A stretch of 64,000 nt of DNA from Pedobacter steynii (lineage in GTDB: Bacteria; Bacteroidota; Bacteroidia; Sphingobacteriales; Sphingobacteriaceae). The stretch is from contig NZ_FNGY01000012.1 of assembly GCF_900103665.1 (NCBI RefSeq), positions 62,001 through 126,000 of the forward strand. Reading direction: 5' to 3'. Positions 44,649-52,897 of the stretch are shown here, piece after piece. A model generated the notes under the pieces. That model worked only from the letters and a program-made list of their open reading frames with translations, had not been told where the DNA came from and made no database searches. Positions within the stretch are counted from its first letter, which is position 1, and each line of letters starts with the position of its first letter. Made by a program: the position numbers and the translations under genes.

Positions 44649-45290
44649 TTAACGTGCTTTAAAAAAGCTTTCTTTAAGTTTGTCTGCGTCGATTAAGGCT
44701 TCGGCAGCATCAAGACGAATCAGCCAGCCTTTTTGTTTGAGCAGGGCGATTTCTTCTTTAGCCACAGAAAGATCTTTTCCTTTGATCCGTTCATGATAAA
44801 TGATGGCATCTTTAGGCTCCACATTTGCGGGCGTATGGAATAGGATTTCGAGTTTAAATTTCGGCCAGATCTGAATGTCTCCAAGTTGAGCAGAATAGAT
44901 TTTCTTTGTGGAATGTGCCGGGACTATGGCAGCAAACTCGCCTTTGTAATGATCTCCTTTTTCTGTGGTGAGACTGGCCAGCAGCTGGAATGAGCTTTCA
45001 TTAACCAGATGGAAATGTGCGACTGAACTGCTGTGCTGATCTGTGATCAGGCAAAGATAAATTCCTTCCTTAATAAATTGTGCTTCAGGTACGACTACGG
45101 CAGGGCGGTTAGAAACAACGTCATTGTCCGGAATCTCTCCATGTACCAGGGTTACTTTTGTGGCTTGGACAGGAATTTCAAAATCATTGGAATCGGTTAC
45201 GCCTATGGTGTCTTTATCTATGATTCTGGTAATGTATCCTTCTATGTTTTCGTCTACAAAACGAACAAAATCTCCTAATTTAAATTGCAT
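44649..45290 (-). CDS. DUF2027-like protein without the Smr domain
   Basis: This 213-residue cytosolic protein begins MQFKLGDFVRFVDENIEGYI and continues as a small beta domain (residues 1-50) like the start of Bacteroidota DUF2027 proteins, then a beta-rich central domain (about 65-160). DUF2027 proteins usually continue to about 340 residues with a C-terminal Smr nuclease-like domain; here the chain ends at residue 213 after a helical segment with IYHERIKGKDLSVAKEEIA. It may be a natural short form. A minus-strand TAAATTTG promoter element at 45321-45328 fits its start. Confidence 0.7.
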   Translation of the reverse strand: MQFKLGDFVRFVDENIEGYITRIIDKDTIGVTDSNDFEIPVQATKVTLVHGEIPDNDVVSNRPAVVVPEAQFIKEGIYLCLITDQHSSSVAHFHLVNESSFQLLASLTTEKGDHYKGEFAAIVPAHSTKKIYSAQLGDIQIWPKFKLEILFHTPANVEPKDAIIYHERIKGKDLSVAKEEIALLKQKGWLIRLDAAEALIDADKLKESFFKAR

Positions 45291-45320
45291 CTGTTATGGA
45301 TTAAATAAAACTGATTACAA

Positions 45321-45328
45321 CAAATTTA
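45321..45328 (-). promoter_or_regulatory. minus-7 promoter element for the DUF2027-like gene
   Basis: On the minus strand this reads TAAATTTG, a match to TAnnTTTG, 30 bases ahead of the ATG at 45290. It is back-to-back with the plus-strand element at 45353. Confidence 0.55.
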
Positions 45329-45352
45329 GTCATTAGAGCCGGAAATTCTTTT

Positions 45353-45360
45353 TAATTTTG
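45353..45360 (+). promoter_or_regulatory. minus-7 promoter element for the VF530 gene
   Basis: TAATTTTG matches TAnnTTTG and ends four bases before the ATG at 45365, implying a leaderless message. Confidence 0.5.
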
Positions 45361-45364
45361 TCGC

Positions 45365-45586
45365 ATGACGGAAGCAGAACAGCCAAATAACCCATTGCAT
45401 GGTAAAACCCTGGAGTTTATTGTTAAACAACTGGTATGGCATTATGGCTGGCCTGAATTGGGTGTGTTGATTCGCATTGACTGCTTTCAGAATAACCCCA
45501 GCCTGAAGTCCAGTTTGAAGTTTTTGCGTAAAACAGATTGGGCAAGAAAAAAAGTTGAAAAACTTTATCTGAATACATTCCATTAA
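45365..45586 (+). CDS. VF530 (DUF2132) family DNA-binding protein
   Basis: This 73-residue protein is a complete VF530/DUF2132 domain: NNPLHGKTLEFIVKQL, HYGWPELGVLIRIDCF, NPSLKSSLKFLRKTDWAR and KVEKLY. The family is a small helical fold first seen in Vibrio fischeri and described as related to SAP-like DNA-binding proteins; its role is unknown. It is divergent from the DUF2027-like gene. Confidence 0.92.
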   Translation: MTEAEQPNNPLHGKTLEFIVKQLVWHYGWPELGVLIRIDCFQNNPSLKSSLKFLRKTDWARKKVEKLYLNTFH

Positions 45587-45610
45587 TTAGGGAGATTTTA
45601 TATATATATG

Positions 45611-45630
45611 CTATGTAATGAACTACATAG
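45611..45630 (+). other. hairpin enclosing the start codon of the PagL-like gene
   Basis: CTATGTA (45611-45617) and TACATAG (45624-45630) pair perfectly, and the six-base loop ATGAAC begins with the start codon at 45618. A run of seven G (45630-45636) follows directly. Confidence 0.55.
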
Positions 45631-46757
45631 GGGGGGCTCGTTGTTGTTACGTCATATTAATTTTTAGCTTTTTAATATTGACGAACCATGGTTATGGACG
45701 ACAAAAGTCGGACCACTGGAATAGCCTTGAGTTTTCTCCCCAGGTTTCTTTAGCACTTTTTACTGCTGGAAATAAACTGAGTGGCTCCGCTCTTGGCGGC
45801 GAATTTACTTACCATATTCAGAAGAACGATCATCCAAGCCCCTGGATGTGTATGCTAAATCTAAACGGCATTGACCTTGTGTTTAATTATAAGAACATGA
45901 AGAAGGTGATGCTGGCTTCGGATCCCAGATCTAATTTGTTTGGAGATGCTTATGCTATGGTGGCTGCATTGAATTTCACACTGCTAAAATCTAAGTATGC
46001 CGAATTGTGGGCTGCACCGGGGTTGGGGATAGGATACCTTGGGCAGACTTATTTCACAAACCAGAATATATTGATTGGTAGCCACCTTAATTTTGCTTCC
46101 AGAATGGCAGTAAAAGTAGCGGCTAAAGTTGCGCCTTATACACGGTTGTCTGCGGGACTGGATGTGCTTCATTTTTCTAACGGAGGGATAAGGACACCTA
46201 ACTATGGGTTAAATATCAGCAGTTTAAGCTTTGGGGTTCTTAGAGTTCTGCGTTCTTCAGGGCAACCGAAACGGGATACAACCGGGAGAAAGGAAAGTTT
46301 GGAGCGGACCCGTCATCAGTTTGACTTTGGGGTAAACATTGGTTGCAGGGGCGTGGTTAGAAGTCGGGAAGGTTTGTATAAAACGGGGCTTTATGCGGGG
46401 TATAATTATCGGTTAAATGAGCTTCTCGGCTGTAGTTCGGGAATAGATGCTGTTTATTACCATACCGTTTATCAAAACAATCTTCAGACTTCCCAGTCAT
46501 TGGCGACTTCATTAGACCGCTGGAGGGTAGGGCTGGCTATTGGCCCGGATTTTTGGATGGACCGGCTGGCAGTCATGGCTAAGTATGGTTACTATCTGCA
46601 TTATAATAATTTTTCTAAATCATCCGAAACGGTTAAAACTTACTGGACTGCGGGTTTAAAGTATTATGTGATGAACTGGGCTGCAGTTCAGACAAAAATT
46701 TACCTCCATAAAGCAGAAGCAGATTATTTAGGACTGGGTGTATTGTTAACTCCATAG
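45618..46757 (+). CDS. PagL-type lipid A deacylase-like outer membrane protein
   Basis: This 379-residue protein has an N-terminal hydrophobic signal (CCYVILIFSFLILT) and a beta-barrel with the PagL/acyloxyacyl hydrolase motif HFSNGGIRTPNYGLN at about residue 185, which holds the His and Ser of the active site. PagL removes an acyl chain from lipid A in the outer membrane. After this first barrel (to about residue 210) comes a second barrel-like half (about 230-379) that lacks the motif. The only in-frame ATG near the start is at 45618, within a hairpin loop and just before a G7 tract. It stands alone between the VF530 gene and the ribosomal cluster. Confidence 0.8.
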   Translation: MNYIGGARCCYVILIFSFLILTNHGYGRQKSDHWNSLEFSPQVSLALFTAGNKLSGSALGGEFTYHIQKNDHPSPWMCMLNLNGIDLVFNYKNMKKVMLASDPRSNLFGDAYAMVAALNFTLLKSKYAELWAAPGLGIGYLGQTYFTNQNILIGSHLNFASRMAVKVAAKVAPYTRLSAGLDVLHFSNGGIRTPNYGLNISSLSFGVLRVLRSSGQPKRDTTGRKESLERTRHQFDFGVNIGCRGVVRSREGLYKTGLYAGYNYRLNELLGCSSGIDAVYYHTVYQNNLQTSQSLATSLDRWRVGLAIGPDFWMDRLAVMAKYGYYLHYNNFSKSSETVKTYWTAGLKYYVMNWAAVQTKIYLHKAEADYLGLGVLLTP

Positions 46758-47148
46758 CAAGCTCAATGTAAATCTGCTGCTGGTTTGGCGGGGCTAATTT
46801 TTTGTGGTTGCCTGCTTTGCCGGAGATAGAAAGAGGCAGGTAGAGAACAGCTTTGGGAAACGCCCGAAAATGACTCGATTTATAGTCGATGCTTACCCGC
46901 CTTTAATGCGCTTTCAAGCGTGTCTCCACCGAGTATAGACCGAGTATAGAGCGTGGTCAGAGCGCGTATAGGTAAAAGCAGGTATTTTGCTGTTCCGAAG
47001 CTGAATTTTATCTGGTTTTTGCGTGCTTATTCCGGACAGGACTTTACACAAGGTCTAATACGGGTTTCAATTACAACTGTAAAGCTATAGGCGGGCAAGA
47101 CCGTTTGTCCGATGTTGCGTTTCTATTGAATTATTTTTATGTTAACCC
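46758..47148. other. gene-free region before rpsL with a tandem repeat
   Basis: With the rpsL promoter and leader this gap is 481 bases. It is richer in G and C than most intergenic DNA here and carries ACCGAGTATAG twice in tandem at 46928-46949, followed by related AGAGCG and GCGTATAGG pieces, and a CGCTT-TC-AAGCG hairpin near 46910. No open reading frame, RNA gene or transposase remnant could be recognised. Confidence 0.5.
46928..46949. repeat. tandem 11-bp repeat, two copies
   Basis: ACCGAGTATAG occurs twice head to tail. It is too short to class, and no further exact copy was found in the window by eye. Confidence 0.7.
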
Positions 47149-47180
47149 CTTGATTTATAAAATGTATTGTCTTACCTTTG
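47149..47180 (+). promoter_or_regulatory. promoter of the rpsL (str) operon
   Basis: CTTG at 47149-47152 and TACCTTTG at 47173-47180 form a near-consensus Bacteroidota promoter with a 20-base spacer, 59 bases ahead of rpsL. A small CCCTTATTATAGGGG hairpin follows in the leader. Confidence 0.75.
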
Positions 47181-47238
47181 CAGTCCCTTATTATAGGGGT
47201 AAAGTTTTTAAATATTAATAGAAAACAAAAAAAGAACA

Positions 47239-47652
47239 ATGCCAACCATTCAACAATTAGTTAGAAAAGGTAGAGTAGCACTGGAGTTCAAGAGTAAGTC
47301 TCCAGCGTTGGACAGCTGTCCACAGCGAAGAGGTGTATGTACACGTGTATATACCACTACCCCTAAAAAACCAAACTCAGCAATGCGTAAAGTTGCCCGT
47401 GTACGTTTAACCAATGGTAAAGAGGTGAATGCCTATATTCCAGGTGAAGGTCACAATTTACAGGAGCACTCCATTGTATTGATCCGTGGTGGTCGTGTTA
47501 AAGATTTGCCAGGTGTACGTTATCACATCATCCGTGGAGCACTAGATACTTCAGGAGTTGCTGGTCGTAACCAACGTCGTTCAAAATATGGTACTAAACG
47601 TCCTAAGCCAGGACAAGTAGCTGCGGCACCAACAAAAGGTAAAAAGAAATAA
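47239..47652 (+). CDS. rpsL: 30S ribosomal protein S12
   Basis: The 137-residue S12 sits at the decoding centre. It begins MPTIQQLVRKGR and contains TTPKKPNSAMRKVARVRL and GGRVKDLPGVRYHIIRG, with wild-type Lys residues at both classical streptomycin-resistance positions. It heads the str operon; rpsG follows after 16 bases with a strong Shine-Dalgarno sequence between. Confidence 0.98.
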   Translation: MPTIQQLVRKGRVALEFKSKSPALDSCPQRRGVCTRVYTTTPKKPNSAMRKVARVRLTNGKEVNAYIPGEGHNLQEHSIVLIRGGRVKDLPGVRYHIIRGALDTSGVAGRNQRRSKYGTKRPKPGQVAAAPTKGKKK

Positions 47653-47654
47653 TT

Positions 47655-47660
47655 AGGAGG
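47655..47660 (+). promoter_or_regulatory. strong Shine-Dalgarno site of rpsG
   Basis: AGGAGG lies eight bases ahead of the rpsG ATG. Strong sites of this kind are rare in Bacteroidota, where most genes here have A-rich leaders instead. Confidence 0.75.
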
Positions 47661-47668
47661 AAAAACAA

Positions 47669-48136
47669 ATGAGAAAGTCAAAACCAAAAAAGAGAATTAT
47701 CCTTCCTGATCCAAAATTTAACGATGTTCAGGTGACAAGGTTTGTAAACAATATGATGTATGATGGAAAAAAATCCATTGCATATGATATTTTTTATGAT
47801 GCTGTAGAACTAGCTGAGAAAAAAGCTGGTGAGAACGGATTAGAAGTATGGAAACGTGCTTTAACAAATGTAATGCCTGCAGTAGAGGTTAAATCTCGTC
47901 GTGTAGGTGGTGCAAATTTCCAGGTACCTACAGAGGTAAGACCTGACCGTAAGATTGCTTTAGGCATGAAATGGTTAATTTCTTACGCTCGTAAACGTGG
48001 AGAAAAAACAATGAAAGAGAAATTAGCAGGTGAAATCGTTTCAGCAGCTAAAGGTGAAGGTGCAGCAGTGAAGAAAAAAGAAGATACGCATAAAATGGCT
48101 GAGGCTAACAAAGCGTTCTCTCATTTCCGTTTCTAA
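47669..48136 (+). CDS. rpsG: 30S ribosomal protein S7
   Basis: The 155-residue S7 starts assembly of the 30S head by binding 16S rRNA. It shows MRKSKPKKRIILPDPKF, VEVKSRRVGGANFQVPTEV and the basic C-terminus HKMAEANKAFSHFRF. Gene order rpsL-rpsG-fusA is conserved. Confidence 0.98.
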   Translation: MRKSKPKKRIILPDPKFNDVQVTRFVNNMMYDGKKSIAYDIFYDAVELAEKKAGENGLEVWKRALTNVMPAVEVKSRRVGGANFQVPTEVRPDRKIALGMKWLISYARKRGEKTMKEKLAGEIVSAAKGEGAAVKKKEDTHKMAEANKAFSHFRF

Positions 48137-48153
48137 TCATACAGAATCATAAA

Positions 48154-50268
48154 ATGTCAAGAGATTTAAGATTTACAAGAAATATTGGTATTGCTGCGCA
48201 CATTGATGCCGGTAAGACCACTACTACAGAGCGTATTCTTTATTATGCAGGTGTTAGTCACAAAATTGGCGAGGTGCACGAAGGTGCAGCTACAATGGAC
48301 TGGATGGCACAGGAGCAGGAACGTGGTATTACCATTACTTCTGCTGCTACTACTGTTGGTTGGAAATACAGAGGACAAGATTACCACATCAATATCATCG
48401 ATACACCGGGTCACGTGGATTTTACCGTAGAGGTAAACCGCTCGCTACGTGTATTAGACGGATTGGTTTTCTTATTTTCTGCGGTTGATGGTGTTGAGCC
48501 TCAATCTGAAACTAACTGGCGTCTGGCAAACAACTATAACGTTGCCCGTATCGGTTTCGTTAACAAAATGGACCGTTCTGGTGCAGATTTCTTGAAAGTT
48601 GTTGGACAGGTTAAAAGCATGTTAGGAAGTAACGCAGTACCATTGCAATTGCCAATCGGTGCTGAAGATACTTTCAAAGGTGTGGTTGATTTAATCAACA
48701 ACCGTGGTATCGTTTGGAATGAGCATGATAAAGGGATGACCTTTACAGAAGTGCCAATTCCGGAAGATATGCTAGATGAGGTTGCTGAGTGGAGAGAGAA
48801 ATTGCTGGAATCAGTTGCTGAGTATGATGAGTCTTTGATGGAGAAATTCTTCGAAGCCCCTGAAACCATCACTGAGCGTGAAGTTTTAGACGCTTTACGT
48901 CAGGCAGTATTGGATGCTAAAATTGTACCTATGGTTTGTGGTTCATCTTTCAAAAACAAAGGTGTACAAACTATGCTTGATTACGTGATGGAATTATTGC
49001 CTTCACCAATGGATCAGGAAGGTATCGTTGGTATCAATCCAAATACAGGAGAGGAAGTATTACGTAAACCTGATGAAAAAGAGCCGTTTGCAGCTTTAGC
49101 ATTTAAAATTGCAACAGATCCTTTCGTAGGTCGTTTATGCTTTATCCGTGTTTATTCAGGAAACTTAGAAGCTGGTTCATACGTTTATAACGCACGTTCT
49201 GAGAACAAAGAGCGTATCTCCCGTATCTTCCAAATGCATGCAAACAAGCAAAACCCAATCCCTAATGTAGGTGCTGGTGATATTGCAGCGGTTGTAGGCT
49301 TTAAAGATATCAAAACTGGTGATACCCTTTGCGAAGAGAAAAACCCAATCATTCTGGAGTCAATGAACTTCCCTGAGCCGGTTATCGGTTTAGCTATTGA
49401 GCCTAAAACTCAGGCTGATATCGATAAATTAGGTATGGGCTTAGCTAAATTGGCTGAAGAAGATCCTACATTTAGAGTTCAAACTGACGAGGAAACTGGT
49501 CAGACTGTAATCTCTGGTATGGGTGAGCTTCACTTAGACATCCTGATTGACCGCTTAAAACGTGAGTTTAAAGTAGAAGTAAATCAAGGTGCGCCACAAG
49601 TTGCTTACAAAGAAGCAATTAACGGAACAGTTCAACATCGTGAAACGTATAAAAAACAATCTGGTGGTCGTGGTAAATTCGCGGACATTCAAGTTGTAAT
49701 TTCACCGATCGATGCAGATTATGAAAAAGGCGGTTTACAGTTTGTGAATGAAATTTCAGGTGGATCTATTCCACGTGAGTTTATCCCTTCTGTAGAGAAA
49801 GGATTTGCAGCATCAATGGCTAATGGAGTTTTGGCTGGTTACCCACTACCAGACATGAAAGTTCGTTTAATTGATGGTTCATTCCACGCAGTCGATTCAG
49901 ATGCTTTATCTTTCGAACTTGCAGCTAAAATGGCTTACCGTGAGGCATTGCCTAAATGTAACCCTGTATTGATGGAGCCAATCATGAAAATCGAAATCTT
50001 AACCCCTGAAGAAAACATGGGTGATGTTATCGGTGACATGAACCGTCGTCGTGGTCAACTTTTAGGAATGGATACACGTGCTGGTGCTCAGGTAATTAAA
50101 GCAACTGTACCTCTTTCTGAAATGTTTGGTTATGTGACGCAATTGCGTACCATTACTTCAGGTCGTGCAACTTCTACAATGGAATTTGATCACTACGAAC
50201 CTGCACCTAGAAACGTTCAGGACGAAGTAATCGCGAAATCTAAAGGAAGAGTTAAATCCGCAGAATAA
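48154..50268 (+). CDS. fusA: elongation factor G
   Basis: The 704-residue GTPase moves tRNAs and mRNA through the ribosome. G1 is AHIDAGKTTTTERIL, G2 includes RGITITSAAT, G3 is DTPGHVDF and G4 is NKMDRSGAD; domains II to V follow, including GRGKFADIQ and GYPLPDMKVRLIDG. Its place in the str operon suggests the main EF-G rather than a paralogue. No tuf gene follows, as is usual in Bacteroidota. Confidence 0.98.
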   Translation: MSRDLRFTRNIGIAAHIDAGKTTTTERILYYAGVSHKIGEVHEGAATMDWMAQEQERGITITSAATTVGWKYRGQDYHINIIDTPGHVDFTVEVNRSLRVLDGLVFLFSAVDGVEPQSETNWRLANNYNVARIGFVNKMDRSGADFLKVVGQVKSMLGSNAVPLQLPIGAEDTFKGVVDLINNRGIVWNEHDKGMTFTEVPIPEDMLDEVAEWREKLLESVAEYDESLMEKFFEAPETITEREVLDALRQAVLDAKIVPMVCGSSFKNKGVQTMLDYVMELLPSPMDQEGIVGINPNTGEEVLRKPDEKEPFAALAFKIATDPFVGRLCFIRVYSGNLEAGSYVYNARSENKERISRIFQMHANKQNPIPNVGAGDIAAVVGFKDIKTGDTLCEEKNPIILESMNFPEPVIGLAIEPKTQADIDKLGMGLAKLAEEDPTFRVQTDEETGQTVISGMGELHLDILIDRLKREFKVEVNQGAPQVAYKEAINGTVQHRETYKKQSGGRGKFADIQVVISPIDADYEKGGLQFVNEISGGSIPREFIPSVEKGFAASMANGVLAGYPLPDMKVRLIDGSFHAVDSDALSFELAAKMAYREALPKCNPVLMEPIMKIEILTPEENMGDVIGDMNRRRGQLLGMDTRAGAQVIKATVPLSEMFGYVTQLRTITSGRATSTMEFDHYEPAPRNVQDEVIAKSKGRVKSAE

Positions 50269-50281
50269 TAACAAATCGGCA

Positions 50282-50307
50282 GCCGGTTATTAATAGCTCT
50301 AACCGGC
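50282..50307 (+). other. hairpin between fusA and rpsJ
   Basis: GCCGGTTA and TAACCGGC form a perfect 8-bp stem with a 10-base loop in the 59-base gap. There is no T-run, so it is not a normal terminator. CGGCAGCC is also present as a direct repeat around it. Confidence 0.55.
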
Positions 50308-50327
50308 AGCCTTAATACATAAACAAG

Positions 50328-50633
50328 ATGAGCCAAAGAATCAGAATCAAATTAAAATCTTACGATTACAACCTGGTAGATAAATCTGCTGAGAAAATCG
50401 TTAAGACTGTTAAACCTACGGGTGCAGTAGTTAGCGGACCAATTCCGTTGCCTACAGAAAAGAAAATCTTCACTGTTTTACGTTCACCACACGTGAACAA
50501 AAAAGCACGTGAGCAGTTTCAATTATGTGCTTACAAACGTTTGTTAGACATTTATAGCTCTAACTCTAAAACAGTTGACGCTTTAATGAAACTTGAATTA
50601 CCTAGCGGTGTTGAAGTTGAAATCAAAGTTTAA
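50328..50633 (+). CDS. rpsJ: 30S ribosomal protein S10
   Basis: The 101-residue S10 (also NusE in antitermination) begins MSQRIRIKLKSYDYNLVDKS and has GPIPLPTEKKIFTVLRSPHVNKKAREQF. It is usually followed by rplC, but here a bidirectional terminator ends the transcript and rplC is 3.7 kb away. Confidence 0.98.
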   Translation: MSQRIRIKLKSYDYNLVDKSAEKIVKTVKPTGAVVSGPIPLPTEKKIFTVLRSPHVNKKAREQFQLCAYKRLLDIYSSNSKTVDALMKLELPSGVEVEIKV

Positions 50634-50650
50634 CTATATAGACGGTTAAC

Positions 50651-50687
50651 AAAAAAAGCCTTCCTGAGTTTCAGGAAGGCTTTTTTT
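50651..50687. terminator. bidirectional terminator after rpsJ
   Basis: AAAAAAAGCCTTCCTGA and TCAGGAAGGCTTTTTTT form a perfect stem with a three-base loop. It stops the str operon and the convergent gene at 50703. Confidence 0.93.
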
Positions 50688-50702
50688 ATATCAGGGGAAT
50701 TA

Positions 50703-51311
50703 TTATCTCCCCCTGTTTTTTAATTCATCAAGTTTGTTGCGCTCATCCTGCAGCTCTCTTGCCAGTTTCTTCTCTTTATCATTGGCCTTCGTTTTATAGC
50801 TCTGGTACTCTTGTGAAATCTCTTCATATAAAGAGCTTCTGTATTTTGCTTCATGAATATGTTTAGCTGATCTCAGGATGATAATCGCTAAAGCGGCTGC
50901 CAATACCAGAATCAGACTCCATACAATAACGTTATAATTGCTTTTGGTAAAAGAGATCCCAAGAAAGCTGATCTCATTTAATTTGGCATTTGAAGTAGCT
51001 AAGGAGGTTTCTGTTCCGGAAATTTGTCCTTTTAATGCCGCAATTGTTTTTTCTTGTTCAGTAAGTTTCAGTTTTACAGCGCCTAGTTGTTTGCGACTGG
51101 TATTGAGTGAATCTGCTACATTTTTCCAAAGGCCGGAAAGCCTGCCTGGATTAATGAGCTTATAGCCATTAATGGTTTTTGATTTTGACAACATGAATTC
51201 GTATTGGCCCCGAAGACCAGAGGGAGCTTTCGCGCTATCTGCCGGAATTTGTGATTGTGCATTTAAGTTTAAGAGGAGAACGGCTATAATTGCGAATATC
51301 AGTTTTTTCAT
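50703..51311 (-). CDS. exported coiled-coil protein with one membrane segment
   Basis: This 202-residue protein has a signal peptide (LLLNLNAQSQ), a predicted periplasmic coiled coil (about 70-115, QLGAVKLKLTEQEKTIAALK), a single membrane helix (about 128-148, NVIVWSLILVLAAALAIIIL) and a charged cytoplasmic coiled coil ending in DELKNRGR. Similar proteins are widespread in Bacteroidota, without known function. It lies in the insertion between rpsJ and rplC. Confidence 0.75.
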   Translation of the reverse strand: MKKLIFAIIAVLLLNLNAQSQIPADSAKAPSGLRGQYEFMLSKSKTINGYKLINPGRLSGLWKNVADSLNTSRKQLGAVKLKLTEQEKTIAALKGQISGTETSLATSNAKLNEISFLGISFTKSNYNVIVWSLILVLAAALAIIILRSAKHIHEAKYRSSLYEEISQEYQSYKTKANDKEKKLARELQDERNKLDELKNRGR

Positions 51312-51432
51312 AAAGTGTTGTTTTTTTTAATAGGATGTTTCTGTATTGGTATTGTTGTTTTAGTATAGAACTGGTTGTATTAGTAATGTAACAATTATAT
51401 TGTGATTTTATTGTCCATGTCTGTATATCTGA

Positions 51433-52797
51433 TTATTTAACTCTTGTCTTAATTTCTTCCAATACTTGTTTGGCCAAAAAATTCTGTAGTTTTTCTATGT
51501 CGCTTTTTAGTATGAAATCTCCATATCTATAATCTGTGCTTGATAGGCTGCGATTATCAAGCATGATATTAATATTATAAATATCGGTTTTGAACTCTAA
51601 TGTTGCATTTATTTCCATTTCTGGTTTTGTCTTTGCACCTCTTAATCCATACAATATGACATTCCAATCTATCCGGTTTATTTCTTCTTTATAAATGTCA
51701 TAACCAAGTATTTTAATATCCTTAGGTTCGAAGTTTTTTGAAATAGATAACCCTATGGGCTCAAAAAGCCTTTTGCCATCTAAAATTACTTGTTTGTGGT
51801 TTACGAATTTTGATTCCTTAATCTCTGCAAATAGACTATCGAATTGTTCTAGTGATTCTTGTATCTCGGGCCAAAGATCTTTGGAGAACCAGCTGAAAAC
51901 CTCAAGTACAATTGCTGGGTGTTTGCTAAGTTTTTCCTCGGTAGTCAGCCTTTTACTTAATAATGATATTTCTTTTTGAAGATCTGTAGCCTCTTCAATG
52001 TCCTCGCCTTTTGCTGCCTTTATTGAAATTTCCAATGACCATATTAATTGATTGGCGATATATTCAATTAGTGGTGGATAATCCCCAACATCAGCAGAAT
52101 GTAAAGCATGGAGGTAATTGGCTTTATCGTCCGACTTTATGATGACTGGAGGGAGATTGTTTCTTAATAGTACGTAGTTCATTAATAAGCGGGCTATCCT
52201 GCCGTTGCCATCATCAAAAGGGTGAATTCTAACAAATTTGTAATGAAGCATTGTAGCAAGAGTGGCTGGGTGAAGTACCGACTCTTCCGATCTATACCAA
52301 TCTATTAATTCTTGCATCAATATAGGGGTTTCGGTGGGAGAGGCGTATTCAAATAACTCACCTGTTGATAAACGAACTGCATTAGGGTATTCTTTATACT
52401 CCCCTACTTTTATTTGCCTGCGTGTATTTTCTCCTGTTGCGGTGATCGCATCTTTCCAGAAAGGGCGAATCAATATAGTTTTATTAAGTTCTTTTATATT
52501 TTGCTCCGTTAGAGGGCGTTCTTTGTCTTTTGCCCATTCCTCTACTAATTGATAAGCAACATCATGTGCTTTCATTTCCTCATACTCGCGCATTTGGTGA
52601 TTTCCCTTAGTGTCGCCAAATATTAATAGTAATTCAGTTTCACCATAGGTAAGTGTATTCCCTTCCATATGATTGGAATTGTAATTGAATTCCAGTCGAA
52701 ACTTCTTATCTAATCGTTGTTTGTTCTCAATGGTTATTGGAGATGCTAATTTCAATTGAGTGGTTAAATCGTCGACTTTATCTAAAGGAAGTTGCAT
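51433..52797 (-). CDS. Fic family protein, class II autoinhibited type
   Basis: The 454-residue protein has the Fic active-site loop HPFDDGNGRIAR (catalytic His192), which transfers AMP or similar groups from nucleotides to target proteins. An inhibitory helix motif of the (S/T)xxxE(G/N) form is visible as SNHMEG (Ser41, Glu45, Gly46) before the Fic core, which defines class II enzymes. After the core (to about residue 260) comes a C-terminal region of unknown type (about 290-454). No antitoxin-like gene is adjacent. It is in the AT-rich insertion in the ribosomal cluster and is transcribed against the ribosomal genes. Confidence 0.9.
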   Translation of the reverse strand: MQLPLDKVDDLTTQLKLASPITIENKQRLDKKFRLEFNYNSNHMEGNTLTYGETELLLIFGDTKGNHQMREYEEMKAHDVAYQLVEEWAKDKERPLTEQNIKELNKTILIRPFWKDAITATGENTRRQIKVGEYKEYPNAVRLSTGELFEYASPTETPILMQELIDWYRSEESVLHPATLATMLHYKFVRIHPFDDGNGRIARLLMNYVLLRNNLPPVIIKSDDKANYLHALHSADVGDYPPLIEYIANQLIWSLEISIKAAKGEDIEEATDLQKEISLLSKRLTTEEKLSKHPAIVLEVFSWFSKDLWPEIQESLEQFDSLFAEIKESKFVNHKQVILDGKRLFEPIGLSISKNFEPKDIKILGYDIYKEEINRIDWNVILYGLRGAKTKPEMEINATLEFKTDIYNINIMLDNRSLSSTDYRYGDFILKSDIEKLQNFLAKQVLEEIKTRVK

Positions 52798-52897
52798 AGT
52801 GGTACATTTTAAGTTTGCATTATTACAAAGAAGAATAGTTCAGTTTAGTGTCTGATTAATTCTCAAAATTAGCTATTTATTTTATCTCAGGGATAAG

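Noticed and set aside
46900..46990. Possible CRISPR or short array in the region before rpsL
   Set aside because: Only two copies of an 11-bp unit occur with no spacer between them, and no cas gene is present.
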